Source: Actinomycetota bacterium
GTDB lineage: Bacteria > Actinomycetota > Actinomycetes > S36-B12
DNA: 40,297 nucleotides
NCBI GenBank assembly: GCA_947449035.1
Contig: CANFQC010000021.1
Span: 1-40,297 of the forward strand
Direction of reading: 5' to 3'
Shown: positions 29,823 through 40,048 of the stretch, in pieces
Layout of the letters: the number at the start of each line of letters is the position of its first letter
How positions within the stretch are numbered: the first letter of the stretch is position 1
The notes under the pieces: model-generated
Databases searched by the model: none
Told to the model about the DNA's origin: nothing
Seen by the model: the letters and a program-made list of their open reading frames with translations, nothing else
Made by a program: the position numbers and the translations under genes

Positions 29823-32480
29823 GTGGCGAGCAAGGACAGCTTCAGCGCAAAGGGAGAACTGCAGGTCGGCTCCCAGTCGTACGAGATCTTCCGAATCTCC
29901 GCTGTCGAGGGCTCGGCCCGCCTCCCGTTCACCCACAAGGTGCTCCTCGAGAACCTGCTCCGCACCGAAGACGGTGCCAACGTCACTCGGGAGACCATCG
30001 CCTCGCTCGGCAACTGGGACCCTTCGGCCGAGCCGACTGACGAGATCCAGTTCACCCCCGCTCGCGTGGTCATGCAGGACTTCACCGGCGTTCCCGTGGT
30101 CGTTGACCTTGCCACCATGCGTGAGGCAGTCACCGATCTGGGTGGCGATCCCGCCAAGATCGAGCCGCTTGCCCCCGCAGAGCTCGTCATTGACCACTCT
30201 GTCATCGCTGACTTTTTCGGTGGTGCTGACTCTGAGAGCCTGAACGTGGCACTCGAGTACGACCGCAACCGCGAGCGGTACCAGTTCCTGCGCTGGGGAC
30301 AAGGCGCGTTCGAAGAATTCAAGGTCGTCCCGCCGGGCACCGGCATCGTCCACCAGGTCAACATCGAGAACCTCGCTCGCGTGATCATGGCCCGCGGCGG
30401 CCAGGCTTACCCCGACACCGTCGTCGGCACCGACTCGCACACCACGATGGTCAACGGCCTCGGCGTGCTTGGCTGGGGCGTCGGCGGCATCGAGGCTGAG
30501 GCAGCGATGCTCGGCCAGCCCGTCTCGATGCTTATCCCGCGCGTGGTCGGCTTCAAGCTCTCAGGCGAGCTTCCTGCCGGCACGACTGCCACTGACCTCG
30601 TGCTGACCATCACCGAAATGCTGCGCAAGCACGGTGTTGTCGGCAAGTTCGTCGAGTTCTACGGCAAGGGCGTCGGCGCAGTTCCGCTGGCCGACCGCGC
30701 CACTATTGGCAATATGAGCCCGGAGTATGGCTCGACTGCCGCACTCTTCCCGATCGATGAGGCCACCACCGATTACCTGCGCCTGACCGGCCGCAGCGAC
30801 GAGCAGATCGCGCTCGTGGAGGCCTATGCCAAGGAGCAAGGTCTGTGGCATGACGCAAACCACGAGCCCACGTACTCCGAGTACTTGGAACTCGACCTTT
30901 CGACCGTCGTGCCGTCACTGGCCGGACCGAAGCGTCCGCAGGATCGCGTTCTGCTGAGCGAGTCGAAGGTCTCGTTTGAGAAAGCGCTTCCGGCGTTCAG
31001 CAAGGTGCCGAGCGCCTCAGCGGCAACCACGATCAATGGAGCTGACGTCGTGATTCGCAATGGCGCAGTGGCCATCGCAGCGATCACGTCGTGCACCAAC
31101 ACGTCGAACCCCTCGGTGATGATGGGCGCTGGCATCTTGGCCAAGAAGGCCGTTGAGCGCGGTCTCACTCGCGCACCGTGGGTCAAGACCACTCTCGGCC
31201 CAGGTTCGAAGGTCGTGACCGACTACTACGACAAGGCCGGACTGAGCCCGTACCTCGACAAGTTGGGATTCAACGTTGTCGGTTACGGCTGCACCGTCTG
31301 CATCGGCAACTCCGGTCCGCTGATCCCGGAAGTCAGTGCAGCCGTCAACGAGGCTGATCTCGCAGTCGTGTCGGTGCTCTCGGGCAACCGCAACTTCGAA
31401 GGTCGCATCAGCCCCGACATCAAGATGAACTACCTCGCCTCACCGCCTCTCGTGGTCGCTTACGCGATCGCCGGCACCATGGATATCGATCTCGCGACTG
31501 AGCCGTTGGGTCTCGACACCGAAGGCAAGCCCGTGTTCTTGGCCGATATCTGGCCAAGTGCCGCAGAGGTGCAGGCCACGATCGACGCCACCATCGATGC
31601 CGAGATGTTCAGCAATCGCTACAAGGACGTCTTTGCGGGCGATGCGCGCTGGCAGTCGTTGCAGACCCCGAGTGGTGATCGCTTCGCCTGGGATCCGCAG
31701 AGCACTTACGTCCGCAAGCCTCCGTACTTCGAGGGCATGGGCAAGACGCCGTCGCCGGTCTCGGACATCACCGGCGCTCGTGTTCTCGCCAAGCTCGGTG
31801 ACTCGGTCACGACCGATCACATCTCACCGGCGGGCAACATCAAGGTCGATAGTCCAGCGGGCAAGTACCTCGCCGCGCACGGTGTCGACAAGGCCGACTT
31901 CAACTCCTACGGCTCGCGTCGTGGTAACCATGAGGTCATGATCCGCGGCACCTTCGCGAACATCCGTCTTCGGAACCTGATGCTCAACGATGTCGAGGGT
32001 GGATTCACCGTCGACTTCTCGAACGCCGACAACGAGATCGTCCCGATCTTCGACGCTGCAGAGAACTATGCGAAGGCTGGAACTCCGCTCGTGATTCTCG
32101 CTGGCAAGGAGTACGGCTCGGGTTCGAGCCGCGACTGGGCCGCCAAGGGAACTGCGCTGCTGGGCGTCAAGGCAGTCATCGCCGAGTCGTACGAGCGCAT
32201 CCACCGCTCAAATCTCATCGGCATGGGCGTCATTCCGCTGCAGTTCCAGGCGGGCCAGAATGCCGAATCGCTCGGCCTTCAAGGCGACGAGGTCTTCACC
32301 ATTCGCGGTATCGAAGAGCTCAATGCCGGCACAACGCCGCGTGAGGTCTCGGTCGAGGCGGTGGCTGCTGACGGTCGCACTCGCGAGTTCACTGCGCTGG
32401 TGCGCATCGATACTCCGGGTGAGGCTGATTACTACCGCCACGGCGGCATCCTGCAGTACGTCCTGCGCTCACTTCTCTAG
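29823..32480 (+). CDS. acnA: Aconitate hydratase A
   Basis: The 885-residue enzyme isomerises citrate to isocitrate in the TCA cycle using a 4Fe-4S cluster. The ligand cysteines are in SCTNTSNP (C424) and [10 protein letters not shown] (C490, C493). Other blocks: [47 protein letters not shown], and C-terminal GRRGNHEVM-like [14 protein letters not shown] and [16 protein letters not shown]. Length is typical of IRP/AcnA-type monomers. The GTG start has GAGAGGG (29810-29816) six bases upstream. A small unknown gene follows after five bases. Confidence 0.97.
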   Translation: MASKDSFSAKGELQVGSQSYEIFRISAVEGSARLPFTHKVLLENLLRTEDGANVTRETIASLGNWDPSAEPTDEIQFTPARVVMQDFTGVPVVVDLATMREAVTDLGGDPAKIEPLAPAELVIDHSVIADFFGGADSESLNVALEYDRNRERYQFLRWGQGAFEEFKVVPPGTGIVHQVNIENLARVIMARGGQAYPDTVVGTDSHTTMVNGLGVLGWGVGGIEAEAAMLGQPVSMLIPRVVGFKLSGELPAGTTATDLVLTITEMLRKHGVVGKFVEFYGKGVGAVPLADRATIGNMSPEYGSTAALFPIDEATTDYLRLTGRSDEQIALVEAYAKEQGLWHDANHEPTYSEYLELDLSTVVPSLAGPKRPQDRVLLSESKVSFEKALPAFSKVPSASAATTINGADVVIRNGAVAIAAITSCTNTSNPSVMMGAGILAKKAVERGLTRAPWVKTTLGPGSKVVTDYYDKAGLSPYLDKLGFNVVGYGCTVCIGNSGPLIPEVSAAVNEADLAVVSVLSGNRNFEGRISPDIKMNYLASPPLVVAYAIAGTMDIDLATEPLGLDTEGKPVFLADIWPSAAEVQATIDATIDAEMFSNRYKDVFAGDARWQSLQTPSGDRFAWDPQSTYVRKPPYFEGMGKTPSPVSDITGARVLAKLGDSVTTDHISPAGNIKVDSPAGKYLAAHGVDKADFNSYGSRRGNHEVMIRGTFANIRLRNLMLNDVEGGFTVDFSNADNEIVPIFDAAENYAKAGTPLVILAGKEYGSGSSRDWAAKGTALLGVKAVIAESYERIHRSNLIGMGVIPLQFQAGQNAESLGLQGDEVFTIRGIEELNAGTTPREVSVEAVAADGRTREFTALVRIDTPGEADYYRHGGILQYVLRSLL

Positions 32481-32485
32481 ACACC

Positions 32486-32839
32486 ATGAGTGCCGGGTGG
32501 CCGCAGGACCTCGTGCCTGTCGTCGCGCCGGATTTCCTGGATCGTGCGATCGGCTGGCTCCTCGACCGAGGGCCAGCCGATCTGCGTATTTCCCCCTTGC
32601 GTGCATACCCCCTGGCCCTGGCCTTCCTGGTCGAACACCACTGCGAGGCTGATGTGCAGGCCACCCGCGAGGCGTATCGGCATGCTCGCGCTGAACTAGG
32701 AACCCACGTGAGTGCGGCCGAGCTCACAGTCATTCAGCAGGCCCTTGAGGCTCAGGGCGCGAAGGCATTGGCGACCCGCCGTGAGGTGGCCCTGGTGCGG
32801 GAAGCCGTTGAACAGGTGGCTGGAGCAGTCGGGGCCTAG
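32486..32839 (+). CDS. Small helical protein of unknown function between acnA and dxs
   Basis: The 117-residue protein is probably all helical, with no membrane segment, cysteine motif or recognised domain. It begins SAGWPQDLVPVVAPDFLDRAIGWLLDRGPADLR and ends with an Ala/Glu-rich helix (ALATRREVALVREAVEQVAG). Its ATG is five bases after the acnA stop without a ribosome site, suggesting translation coupled to acnA. Its stop codon TAG is part of the dxs -10 element. Coding is supported by the tight fit between two genes and by codon bias like its neighbours. I do not recognise the family. Confidence 0.65.
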   Translation: MSAGWPQDLVPVVAPDFLDRAIGWLLDRGPADLRISPLRAYPLALAFLVEHHCEADVQATREAYRHARAELGTHVSAAELTVIQQALEAQGAKALATRREVALVREAVEQVAGAVGA

Positions 32840-32842
32840 ACT
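32837..32842 (+). promoter_or_regulatory. -10 element TAGACT, leaderless type (dxs)
   Basis: TAGACT includes the stop codon of the preceding small gene and is followed by six bases and the GTG at 32849. Confidence 0.5.
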
Positions 32843-32848
32843 CCAGGG

Positions 32849-34783
32849 GTGTCTACTGGTGGTCGCCCGAGCATGATCGAGGGCATTCATGACCCTCGGG
32901 ATCTCCGCGCGCTGGTCCCGGAACAACTTCCCGAATTGGCCGCTGAGATCAGGTCTTTCCTGGTCGAGAAGGTGTCGGCCACGGGCGGGCACCTAGGCCC
33001 GAACCTCGGTGTGGTCGAGCTGACCATCGCCTTGCATCGTGTCTTCATCAGCCCCGACGACGCCATCATCTGGGACACCGGCCACCAGGCATATGTCCAC
33101 AAGATCGTCACGGGTCGGGCGGCCGAATTCGACACCCTGCGCCAAGAGGGCGGCCTCTCGGGGTACCCGAGTCGCACCGAGAGCGTGCACGATTTCGTCG
33201 AGAACTCCCATGCGTCCACGGCAATCTCCTATGCCGACGGCTTAGCCAAGGCATGGGAGCAGCGCGGACTGCTCGGCACCCATCATGTGGTCGCCGTTAT
33301 CGGCGATGGCGCTCTCACTGGCGGCATGGCGTGGGAAGCACTGAACAACATTGCGGGTAGTGAACGCCAGGTGATCATCGTCGTCAATGACAACGGGCGC
33401 TCTTACTCGCCAACCATCGGCGGCCTTGCCCACCACCTGTCGACCCTGCGCACCACGCATGGTTACGAGCGCTTCATGGCCTGGGGTAAGCGAGTGCTGC
33501 ATCGCACGCCGGTGCTTGGTCACACGGTATACGGCGCTTTGCATGGCATGAAGAAGGGAGTCAAGGACATCGTCGCCCCGCAGGGCATGTTCGAGGATCT
33601 TGGCCTGAAATACGTCGGTCCGGTGAACGGGCACGATGAGCTCGAGCTCGAGCATGCACTCCGTCGCGCCAAGGATTTCTCGGGTCCGGTCATCGTGCAT
33701 GCCATTACGCAAAAGGGTCGTGGGTACGCGCCCGCAGAGCAGGACGAAGCCGAGAAGTTCCACGGAGTGGGCATCATCGATCCCGACACAGGCAAGCCGG
33801 TGACCAGCAGTGGCCCCTCGTGGACCAGCACTTTCGGTGAAGAGATGCTGCTCATCGGAGCCGAGCGATCCGATGTCGTGGCAATTACCGCAGCCATGCT
33901 CGGCCCCACCGGCCTCAACTCCTTCGCACGTCAATTCCCGAGTCGTACCTATGACGTCGGAATCGCCGAGCAGCACGCGGCAACGAGTGCGGCAGGCCTG
34001 GCTATGGGCGGCGCACATCCGGTGGTGGCGCTCTATGCCACCTTCCTCAACCGTGCCTTTGACCAGGTGCTCTTCGATTGCGCGCTCCATCGCCTCGGGG
34101 TCACCTTCGCACTTGATCGTGCAGGCATCACCGGCGACGACGGCGCGAGCCACAATGGCATCTGGGATCTTTCGATGCTCGGCGTCATTCCGGGCATTCG
34201 AGTCGCTGCTCCTCGCGATGCGTCAAACCTTCGCTCGCTGCTGCGCGAGGCCGTGGCTGTGAGCGATGCGCCGACAGTCGTGCGCTACCCCAAGGGGGCG
34301 GTGGGCGCTGATATCGCGGCGATCGAACGTCACGAGGGTTTCGACCTTCTTGCCCGACACGGTGATGGCGAGGTTCTGCTCCTCGGTATCGGTGCCATGG
34401 CTGCTGTTGCTGTCGAGGTGGGGGAGCGACTGTCGGCACAAGGGTACGGCGCGCAGGTGGTTGATCCGCGTTGGGTCAAGCCGCTGCACTCGTCCATCAT
34501 CGAACTCGCACGATCGGCATCCCTGGTCATCGTCATCGAGGACGGCGTTCGGCAAGGCGGCATCGGCTCTGCAATGTCACAGGCCATGGGTGATGCCGGA
34601 ATCGACACCCCGGTGCGCACCTTTGGCGTGGACCAGGGTTTCTTGCCGCAGGCCAAGCGTGCACGTTTGCTCGCCGAGGCGGGGCTTACTGCGCAGGACA
34701 TCACGCTGAGCACTATCGAGACTCTCGCTGGCCGCGCGGAATCTGACGTCCGCGAGCCGAGTCAGCAGCCGATCACCGAGTAA
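32849..34783 (+). CDS. dxs: 1-deoxy-D-xylulose-5-phosphate synthase
   Basis: The 644-residue thiamine-diphosphate enzyme joins pyruvate and glyceraldehyde 3-phosphate, the first step of the MEP isoprenoid pathway. Seen: [25 protein letters not shown], the cofactor motif [16 protein letters not shown]...[14 protein letters not shown], the transketolase-type catalytic Glu in [24 protein letters not shown] and PRWVKPL. Length and domain order (ThDP, pyrimidine, C-terminal) are normal. GTG 32849 follows a leaderless-type -10 element; an ATG eight codons in is possible but less likely. It converges on the FadJ-like gene with 13 bases between stops. Confidence 0.97.
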   Translation: MSTGGRPSMIEGIHDPRDLRALVPEQLPELAAEIRSFLVEKVSATGGHLGPNLGVVELTIALHRVFISPDDAIIWDTGHQAYVHKIVTGRAAEFDTLRQEGGLSGYPSRTESVHDFVENSHASTAISYADGLAKAWEQRGLLGTHHVVAVIGDGALTGGMAWEALNNIAGSERQVIIVVNDNGRSYSPTIGGLAHHLSTLRTTHGYERFMAWGKRVLHRTPVLGHTVYGALHGMKKGVKDIVAPQGMFEDLGLKYVGPVNGHDELELEHALRRAKDFSGPVIVHAITQKGRGYAPAEQDEAEKFHGVGIIDPDTGKPVTSSGPSWTSTFGEEMLLIGAERSDVVAITAAMLGPTGLNSFARQFPSRTYDVGIAEQHAATSAAGLAMGGAHPVVALYATFLNRAFDQVLFDCALHRLGVTFALDRAGITGDDGASHNGIWDLSMLGVIPGIRVAAPRDASNLRSLLREAVAVSDAPTVVRYPKGAVGADIAAIERHEGFDLLARHGDGEVLLLGIGAMAAVAVEVGERLSAQGYGAQVVDPRWVKPLHSSIIELARSASLVIVIEDGVRQGGIGSAMSQAMGDAGIDTPVRTFGVDQGFLPQAKRARLLAEAGLTAQDITLSTIETLAGRAESDVREPSQQPITE

Positions 34784-34796
34784 TGACGTCCTGCAT

Positions 34797-36887
34797 TTAC
34801 GCAGGCAGTGAGGCAATACCGGGAGCCAGGAATCTCTTCCCGTTTACCCGCTCTGATGCTCCGCATCGATCCAGGTACGGCGTGATACCGCCATTGGCAA
34901 AGGGCCAGCCGGCACCAAGGATCATGCACAGGTCAATGTCCTCCGGTGCGATGACCACGCCTTCGTCGAGCATGAGCCGCGCTTCATCGGCGAGCGCATC
35001 CAGTGCACGCTCGCGCACCTGCGCGGCAGTAAGCGGACTGCTGCCGCGCACGAAAAGGGCCTCAACCTCAGGATCAATCACTTGGCCGCCGGTGCCCGTC
35101 TTCTTCCAGATGCCGGGCTTGCCTGACTCGACCAGCTTGCGCATGTTCTCCGACACGTAAAAACGATCGGGGAATGCGGCATGCATGGTCTCGGACACAT
35201 GGAATGCCACGGCAGGACCCACGAGTGCCAGGAGATTGAACGGCGACATCGGGAAGGCGAGTGGCTGCATTGCCTCGTCGGCAACCGTGAAGTCAGTGCC
35301 TTCATCGACCGCCTTGGTGATTTCACCAAGGAAGCGAGTGAGGAGACGATTGACCACAAATGCGGGCGCATCCTGCACAAGCACGCATGACTTCTTCAGC
35401 GCCTTTCCGACGGCGAAGGCCGTGGCGACCGTGGCATCGTCACTCTGCTTGGCGCGTGCAATCTCGAGTAGCGGCATGACAGCCACGGGGTTGAAGAAGT
35501 GGAAGCCGACCACTCGCTCGGGGTGCTTGAGGCCGCTGGCCATCGCAGTGACCGAGAGCGATGACGTATTCGTGGCAAGGATGCAGGTGTCGGAGACCAC
35601 GGCCTCGAGCTCTGCGAACACAGCCTGCTTCACGCCGAGATCCTCGAAGACGGCCTCGATCACGAAGTCGGCGTCTGCGAATGCCGACTTGTCGGTCACT
35701 CCGCTGACGAGGGCGGTGAGTCGATTGGCCTTGTCGGAACTCATGCGCCCCTTCTCGACCAAGGTTGCAATCTCCTTGTGCACGTAGCCCACGCCCTTGT
35801 CGACGCGAGCCTGATCGAGATCGGTCATCACGACAGGTACTTCGAGACGGCGAGCGAAGAGCAGGGCGAGCTGGCTTGCCATCAAGCCGGCGCCGACGAT
35901 GCCGACCTTGGTGACCGGTCGGGCCAGTGCCTTGTCCGGTGCACCTGCAGGTCGCTTCGCGCGCTTTTGCACGAGATTGAATGAATACAGCGAGGCGCGA
36001 ACCGCATCGCTCATGATGAGGTCGGCGAGTGCCTCGTCTTCCGCAGCGAAGCCCTCATCACGAGTGCGTGACTTCGCGCCGGCGACAAGGTCGAGTGCGC
36101 GGTAGGGCGATGCGAGCGCCCCGTGGAAGCGCGCATCGAGCTGGGCCTTCGCGCCGCCGATGATCATGTCCCACATGCCGTGGTTAGGTTCCTGGCGCTT
36201 AACCTTCACCTCACCGGTGAGCACCTTGGCTGCCCAGAGCATTGACTGTTCAAGGAAGTCTGCCGGCTCGAACAAGGCATCGGCGATGCCTAGGCGCTTC
36301 GCATCGGCAGGCTTCATCTGCTTGTTCATCGTCAGTGCATTGGTGAGAATCACCTCGAGTGCGTCGATCGGTCCGACGAGATTGGGCAGAAGGTAAGCGC
36401 CACCCCAGCCGGGAATGATGCCGAGGAAAACTTCGGGGAGTGAGAGCGCAGCTGCGCCGGTTGAGACAGTTCGATATGTGCAGTGCAGGGCGATCTCGAG
36501 ACCGCCGCCCATGGCTGCGCCATTGACGAAGGCAAAACTAGGGACGGCGAGCTCACCGAGACGTCGGAAGGCATCGTGGCCAGCACGGCCGACGGCCAGG
36601 GCTTCGTCACGTGTGGTGATCATTGCCATTGCTGACAGATCTGCGCCTACCGCAAAGATGAACGGCTTACCGGTCAGGCCCACAGCGACGATGTCGTCCA
36701 TTGCCTGAACCTGATCGATGGCCTCATTGAGTTCGATCAGGCCCTGCATGCCAAACGTGGTCGGGCGGGTGTGATCAAGATCGTTGTCGAGGGTGATCAG
36801 TGCCATGCGGCCGGCCTGAAGTGGAAGCTTGAAGACGCGCACACGCGCGTGAGTGACAACCTCTGTGGGGATCTCGGACTCGCTCAT
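34797..36887 (-). CDS. FadB/FadJ-type bifunctional enoyl-CoA hydratase / 3-hydroxyacyl-CoA dehydrogenase
   Basis: The 696-residue protein catalyses two steps of fatty acid beta-oxidation. The N-terminal crotonase domain (about 20-300) has NGAAMGGGLEIAL and LPEVFLGIIPGWGG with both hydratase glutamates. The NAD-binding domain begins VTKVGIVGAGLMASQLALLFARR (about 325) and includes NTSSLSVT and the catalytic His of GFHFFNPVAVMPL; two C-terminal dehydrogenase domains follow (DAPAFVVNRLL, FPMSPFNLLALVG). ATG 36887 overlaps the fadA stop as TGATG; an upstream in-frame ATG at 36953 lies inside fadA. The operon order fadA-fadJ is typical of actinobacteria. Symbol left blank because FadB and FadJ types are not separable by eye. 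Confidence 0.93.
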   Translation of the reverse strand: MSESEIPTEVVTHARVRVFKLPLQAGRMALITLDNDLDHTRPTTFGMQGLIELNEAIDQVQAMDDIVAVGLTGKPFIFAVGADLSAMAMITTRDEALAVGRAGHDAFRRLGELAVPSFAFVNGAAMGGGLEIALHCTYRTVSTGAAALSLPEVFLGIIPGWGGAYLLPNLVGPIDALEVILTNALTMNKQMKPADAKRLGIADALFEPADFLEQSMLWAAKVLTGEVKVKRQEPNHGMWDMIIGGAKAQLDARFHGALASPYRALDLVAGAKSRTRDEGFAAEDEALADLIMSDAVRASLYSFNLVQKRAKRPAGAPDKALARPVTKVGIVGAGLMASQLALLFARRLEVPVVMTDLDQARVDKGVGYVHKEIATLVEKGRMSSDKANRLTALVSGVTDKSAFADADFVIEAVFEDLGVKQAVFAELEAVVSDTCILATNTSSLSVTAMASGLKHPERVVGFHFFNPVAVMPLLEIARAKQSDDATVATAFAVGKALKKSCVLVQDAPAFVVNRLLTRFLGEITKAVDEGTDFTVADEAMQPLAFPMSPFNLLALVGPAVAFHVSETMHAAFPDRFYVSENMRKLVESGKPGIWKKTGTGGQVIDPEVEALFVRGSSPLTAAQVRERALDALADEARLMLDEGVVIAPEDIDLCMILGAGWPFANGGITPYLDRCGASERVNGKRFLAPGIASLPA

Positions 36888-38080
36888 CACTTGGCTCCTG
36901 CATAGTTGACGTTCTCCCAGATGACCGTGCCACCCATGCCCAGACCGATACACATCGTGGTCAGGCCATAGCGTGCTGAGGGGTTCATCTCGAAATCCTT
37001 GGCGAGGTAAGACATCAGTCGAATGCCACTGGAAGCCAGGGGGTGCCCGACGGCGATCGCGCCCCCGAGCGGATTCACTCGCGGATCCTCATCATCAATT
37101 CCGAAGTGATCAGTGAAGGCGAGTACCTGCACGGCGAATGCCTCGTTGATTTCGAAGAGGTCGATGTCGGAAATCGAGAGTCCGGCACGCTGCAAGGCCT
37201 TCTCGGTGCTGGGTACGGGGCCAACACCCATGATCTCGGGAGCGACGCCGGCGAATGCATAGCCGACCATGCGCATCTTCTTGGTCAGGCCCAGCTCATC
37301 TGCCTTCTCCTCTGATGCGAGAAGTGCAGCGGTTGCGCCGTCATTGAGCCCCGAACTATTGCCCGCGGTAACGCGACCATGTGGACGGAAGGGTGTCTTG
37401 AGCCCGGAGAGTCCTTCGAGAGTGGTTTCCGGGCGCGGGCCTTCGTCCACGCTCACTAGAGACCAGCCATCAACTGAAGGCACGGCGATGGGCACGATGT
37501 CGGGCTGAAGGTGACCGGCGGCGTAGGCAGCGGCTGTCTTGCGCTGGGAGCCCATGGCGTAACGATCGGCACGTTCCTTGGTGATCTTCGGGTAGCGATC
37601 GTGGATGTTCTCTGCGGTCTTGCCCATCACGAGAGCGTCGGTATCAACGAGTTTCTCGGCGACGAATCGCGGATTCGGGTCGATGCCTTCGCCCATGGGG
37701 TGCCGCGTCATGTGCTCGACACCACCTGCGAGGGCGACATCAAGGGCGCCGGCCATGATGCCTGCCGACAACGTGGTTACCGCGGTCATCGCGCCGGCGC
37801 ACATGCGGTCGACGGAGTACCCGGGAACTGAGGAGGGAAGACCGGCCAGGATTCCGGCTGACCGACCCAAGGTCAGGCCCTGATCGCCGATCTGGGTCGT
37901 GGCGGCGACAGCAACGTCGTCAATGGCTGCTGGAGGCAGTGCGGGATTTCGTCGCAGGATCTCCCGAAAGCTCTTGACGACAAGATCGTCAGCTCGCGCC
38001 GAGGCGAAGGCACCGCCGGCCTTGGTAAAGGGGGTACGAACCCCATCGACGAACACGACCTCGCGGACACTGCGTCCCAT
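36887..38080 (-). CDS. fadA: Acetyl-CoA C-acyltransferase (3-ketoacyl-CoA thiolase)
   Basis: The 397-residue thiolase cleaves 3-ketoacyl-CoA with CoA, the last beta-oxidation step, and acts with the FadJ-type product encoded next. Catalytic residues are visible: the nucleophile in VDRMCAGAM, FEINEAFAVQ, the histidine in AIAVGHPLASSG and the C-terminal Cys of TTMCIGLGMGGT. GAGGA a few bases before the ATG acts as ribosome site. The 66-base region upstream holds an extended -10 promoter and two dyads, one at the predicted transcription start, so the operon is likely repressed until acyl-CoA or a related signal is present (inference). Confidence 0.93.
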   Translation of the reverse strand: MGRSVREVVFVDGVRTPFTKAGGAFASARADDLVVKSFREILRRNPALPPAAIDDVAVAATTQIGDQGLTLGRSAGILAGLPSSVPGYSVDRMCAGAMTAVTTLSAGIMAGALDVALAGGVEHMTRHPMGEGIDPNPRFVAEKLVDTDALVMGKTAENIHDRYPKITKERADRYAMGSQRKTAAAYAAGHLQPDIVPIAVPSVDGWSLVSVDEGPRPETTLEGLSGLKTPFRPHGRVTAGNSSGLNDGATAALLASEEKADELGLTKKMRMVGYAFAGVAPEIMGVGPVPSTEKALQRAGLSISDIDLFEINEAFAVQVLAFTDHFGIDDEDPRVNPLGGAIAVGHPLASSGIRLMSYLAKDFEMNPSARYGLTTMCIGLGMGGTVIWENVNYAGAK

Positions 38081-38104
38081 GATTCCTCACCCATCTCGCG
38101 GTTA

Positions 38105-38118
38105 TTACCGACGAGTAA
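38105..38118. promoter_or_regulatory. Operator-like dyad TTACCGACGAGTAA at the fadA transcription start
   Basis: The arms TTAC and GTAA surround a six-base centre, with extra symmetry from neighbouring bases (GTTA... and ...GTAAC). It covers the predicted start site downstream of the -10 element at 38120-38125, where a repressor would block fadA. It resembles TetR-type fatty acid regulator sites in form. Confidence 0.5.
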
Positions 38119-38119
38119 C

Positions 38120-38128
38120 AAAATAGCA
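38120..38128 (-). promoter_or_regulatory. Extended -10 promoter of fadA (TGC-TATTTT)
   Basis: On the minus strand TG, one base, then TATTTT form a strong extended -10 element with predicted start near 38113. The -35 position (about 38143-38148) is poor. The leader of about 33 bases contains the GAGGA ribosome site. Confidence 0.5.
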
Positions 38129-38132
38129 CGAT

Positions 38133-38143
38133 CGGTCTGACCG
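38133..38143. promoter_or_regulatory. Second dyad CGGTC-T-GACCG in the fadA promoter spacer
   Basis: Perfect 5-bp arms around one base lie between the -10 and -35 positions of the fadA promoter. It may be a second regulator site, or part of a hairpin ending the upstream RNase D-like gene on the same strand. Confidence 0.35.
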
Positions 38144-38146
38144 CAC

Positions 38147-39394
38147 CTACGAATCGGCGCCAGGTGGTGTCCATGCCGCGGTCAGGGACTGTGTCAGAAG
38201 AGCCGACTGCCATGCGCGGGCGCCCGCAGAGATCAGGGCCTGGTCAATGCTCTCCGTGGTGATGTCGGCCGGCGGCTCCCAGCACAACCGGCGAAGGAGC
38301 TCGGGATTAACGATGTTCTCCGTCGGCAGGCCACGAGCCTCGCTGATCTCGCTGACAATCGCCTTTGCCGCCTCAAGTCGAGCAAAGGCAGCAGGGTTGC
38401 GGTCTGCCCAGGCCCGTGGCGGCGGCGGGCCAGTGGGCGTGACCGTTGTCGCCGGCAGATCAGCATCGGGGACTGCGTAGGCACGTTCGATCGCGGACCA
38501 CCACGTGGTGCGGCGTCGCTGCTGACCACGACCGCTAAATGGCGGAAGGGCGCTTAGTTCATCGACGTTCTTAGGCAGCGCGATCGCGGCCGCGACGATG
38601 GCGGTGTCCGGAAGTATTCGCCCGGTCGCAATGTCAGATCGAGTCGCGACTAGGTCGCGCTCCCGCCACAGTTCGCGCACCACGGCGAGGTTTCGAGCCT
38701 TGCGCACACCATGAATCCCGCTCGTTTTGCGCCAGGCATCCTCACCGCGTTCGCGGGGTCGAAAGCCAAGTAGGGACGTGAACTCCTCTTGCGCCCATTC
38801 CCACTTGCCGTCCTCGATCAAGGCCGACTGCAGTGAGTCGCGAAGCTCAACGAGGAACTCCACATCCAGGACCGCATACCTGAGTTGATTTGCAGGGAGC
38901 GGACGCACTGACCAGTCGGCGGCGCCATGACCCTTTTCGAGCACATGGCCAAGTTCACTGCGCACCAGTGCACCGAGATTGACGCGTTCGCGCCCGAGCA
39001 GCCGACCGGCGAGCTCGGTGTCAAAAAGAGAAGAAGGCACGAGCCCGACTTCTGCGAGACATGGCAGATCCTGAGTCGCAGCATGCAGAATCCACTCAAC
39101 TCCGATAGTCGCCGCTGCAATAGGCGCGAGATCGGGTACGGCGATCGGGTCAATCAGCGCGCTACCAGCACCCTCGCGACGCAACTGAATCAAGTACGCG
39201 CGCTGGCTGTAGCGATATCCCGAGGCGCGCTCAGCATCGACAGCAAGTGGGCCGTGCCCTGCTGCAAGAGCATCGGCGTACTGCTGAAGTGCGGCGGGGG
39301 TCGTGATGACCTCAGGTACGCCATCGCGCGGTTCGGCGGGAGCGGGCTCCGGCACTTCGGGGATCTCGACCTGTATGTCGACGGTCTCGCTCAT
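38147..39394 (-). CDS. RNase D-like 3'-5' exonuclease with HRDC domain
   Basis: The 415-residue protein has a DEDD exonuclease domain (about 25-210): Exo I acidic pair in AVDAERASGYRYSQ, a second Asp near SLFDTELAGRLL, and YAVLDVEFLVEL with the third motif. An HRDC domain follows (about 215-300; WRKTSGIHGVRKARNLAVVRELWRERDLVAT) and then a long C-terminal region with a second HRDC-like helical part. It matches actinobacterial proteins such as Rv2681 (from memory) and may trim RNA 3' ends. ATG 39394 overlaps the DUF3000 stop as TGATG, so the two genes form an operon; an in-frame ATG at 39487 lies inside DUF3000. Confidence 0.9.
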   Translation of the reverse strand: MSETVDIQVEIPEVPEPAPAEPRDGVPEVITTPAALQQYADALAAGHGPLAVDAERASGYRYSQRAYLIQLRREGAGSALIDPIAVPDLAPIAAATIGVEWILHAATQDLPCLAEVGLVPSSLFDTELAGRLLGRERVNLGALVRSELGHVLEKGHGAADWSVRPLPANQLRYAVLDVEFLVELRDSLQSALIEDGKWEWAQEEFTSLLGFRPRERGEDAWRKTSGIHGVRKARNLAVVRELWRERDLVATRSDIATGRILPDTAIVAAAIALPKNVDELSALPPFSGRGQQRRRTTWWSAIERAYAVPDADLPATTVTPTGPPPPRAWADRNPAAFARLEAAKAIVSEISEARGLPTENIVNPELLRRLCWEPPADITTESIDQALISAGARAWQSALLTQSLTAAWTPPGADS

Positions 39395-39993
39395 CAGGCG
39401 CGAGTGCGGCGACGTGCACTGCCGACATGCGAGATGCCCGAGGGCATAGGAGCGAGTCCGGCAGCTTGGGCCATGACGTCGATCCACGCGTGCACGTGTC
39501 GGTCCATGGTCTCGGGTACAGAGAGTCCGTCGATTTCCAGTGGCGTCCAGGATGCGCGGATCTCGACGAACGACTCTGCAGGGCGATCCGACATGGACCC
39601 AAAGGATGCGCCGGAGGTCACGGTGATGGTGCCACCTACATGGGTGCCGACAGCGCCCGCGCCCGACATTGCGTCGACCAGCCAGCTCCAGGCAACTTCC
39701 TGAAGAATCGGATCTGTGGCTACGTCATGCTCGAGTTCTGCACGGGCGAACACCACTGCACGGAAGGTGCCATCCCACTCATCGACGCCGTCAGGGTCAT
39801 GGAGCAGCACGAAGCGTCCTGAGGCCCTGTCGTCATCAAGGTCGGCCATCTCCGCAGTGATGGCGACTGCATGCGGAGCGAGGCGCTGAGGGGCCGGCCC
39901 CTCCTCAATCACGAACTCCGGCCGGATCGAGGCCGCGCGAACACTGGCCAGCGCATCCGCGAAGGCATTGGCCGTGGCATCGATTGGTCTCAC
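39394..39993 (-). CDS. DUF3000 family protein
   Basis: The 199-residue soluble protein fits DUF3000: AFADALASVRAASIRPEFVIEEGPAPQRLAPHAVAI, GRFVLLHDPDGVDEWDGTFRAVVFARAELE, AWSWLVDAMSGAGA and a C-terminal DRHVHAWIDVMAQAAGLAP. It is an actinobacterial family that precedes the RNase D-like gene (Rv2680-Rv2681 order, from memory). Its function is unknown; coupling with a ribonuclease hints at RNA metabolism (inference). The GTG at 39993 lies six bases after TAGCCT on the minus strand. Confidence 0.92.
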   Translation of the reverse strand: MRPIDATANAFADALASVRAASIRPEFVIEEGPAPQRLAPHAVAITAEMADLDDDRASGRFVLLHDPDGVDEWDGTFRAVVFARAELEHDVATDPILQEVAWSWLVDAMSGAGAVGTHVGGTITVTSGASFGSMSDRPAESFVEIRASWTPLEIDGLSVPETMDRHVHAWIDVMAQAAGLAPMPSGISHVGSARRRTRA

Positions 39994-39999
39994 CTTTGC

Positions 40000-40005
40000 A
40001 GGCTA
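40000..40005 (-). promoter_or_regulatory. -10 element TAGCCT, leaderless type (DUF3000 gene)
   Basis: On the minus strand TAGCCT precedes the GTG at 39993 by six bases. Confidence 0.5.
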
Positions 40006-40048
40006 TTCGGCTCTGGGCACTCGACGGGGGACTGACGCGCCGTCGCCC

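Noticed and set aside
33242-34153. Long open frame of 303 codons opposite dxs
   Set aside because: Shadow of dxs with no start context and no recognisable protein pattern.
34784-34804. CCTGC-ATTTAC-GCAGG hairpin between dxs and the FadJ-like gene as a terminator
   Set aside because: Only five base pairs with no T-run on either strand; too weak to call.
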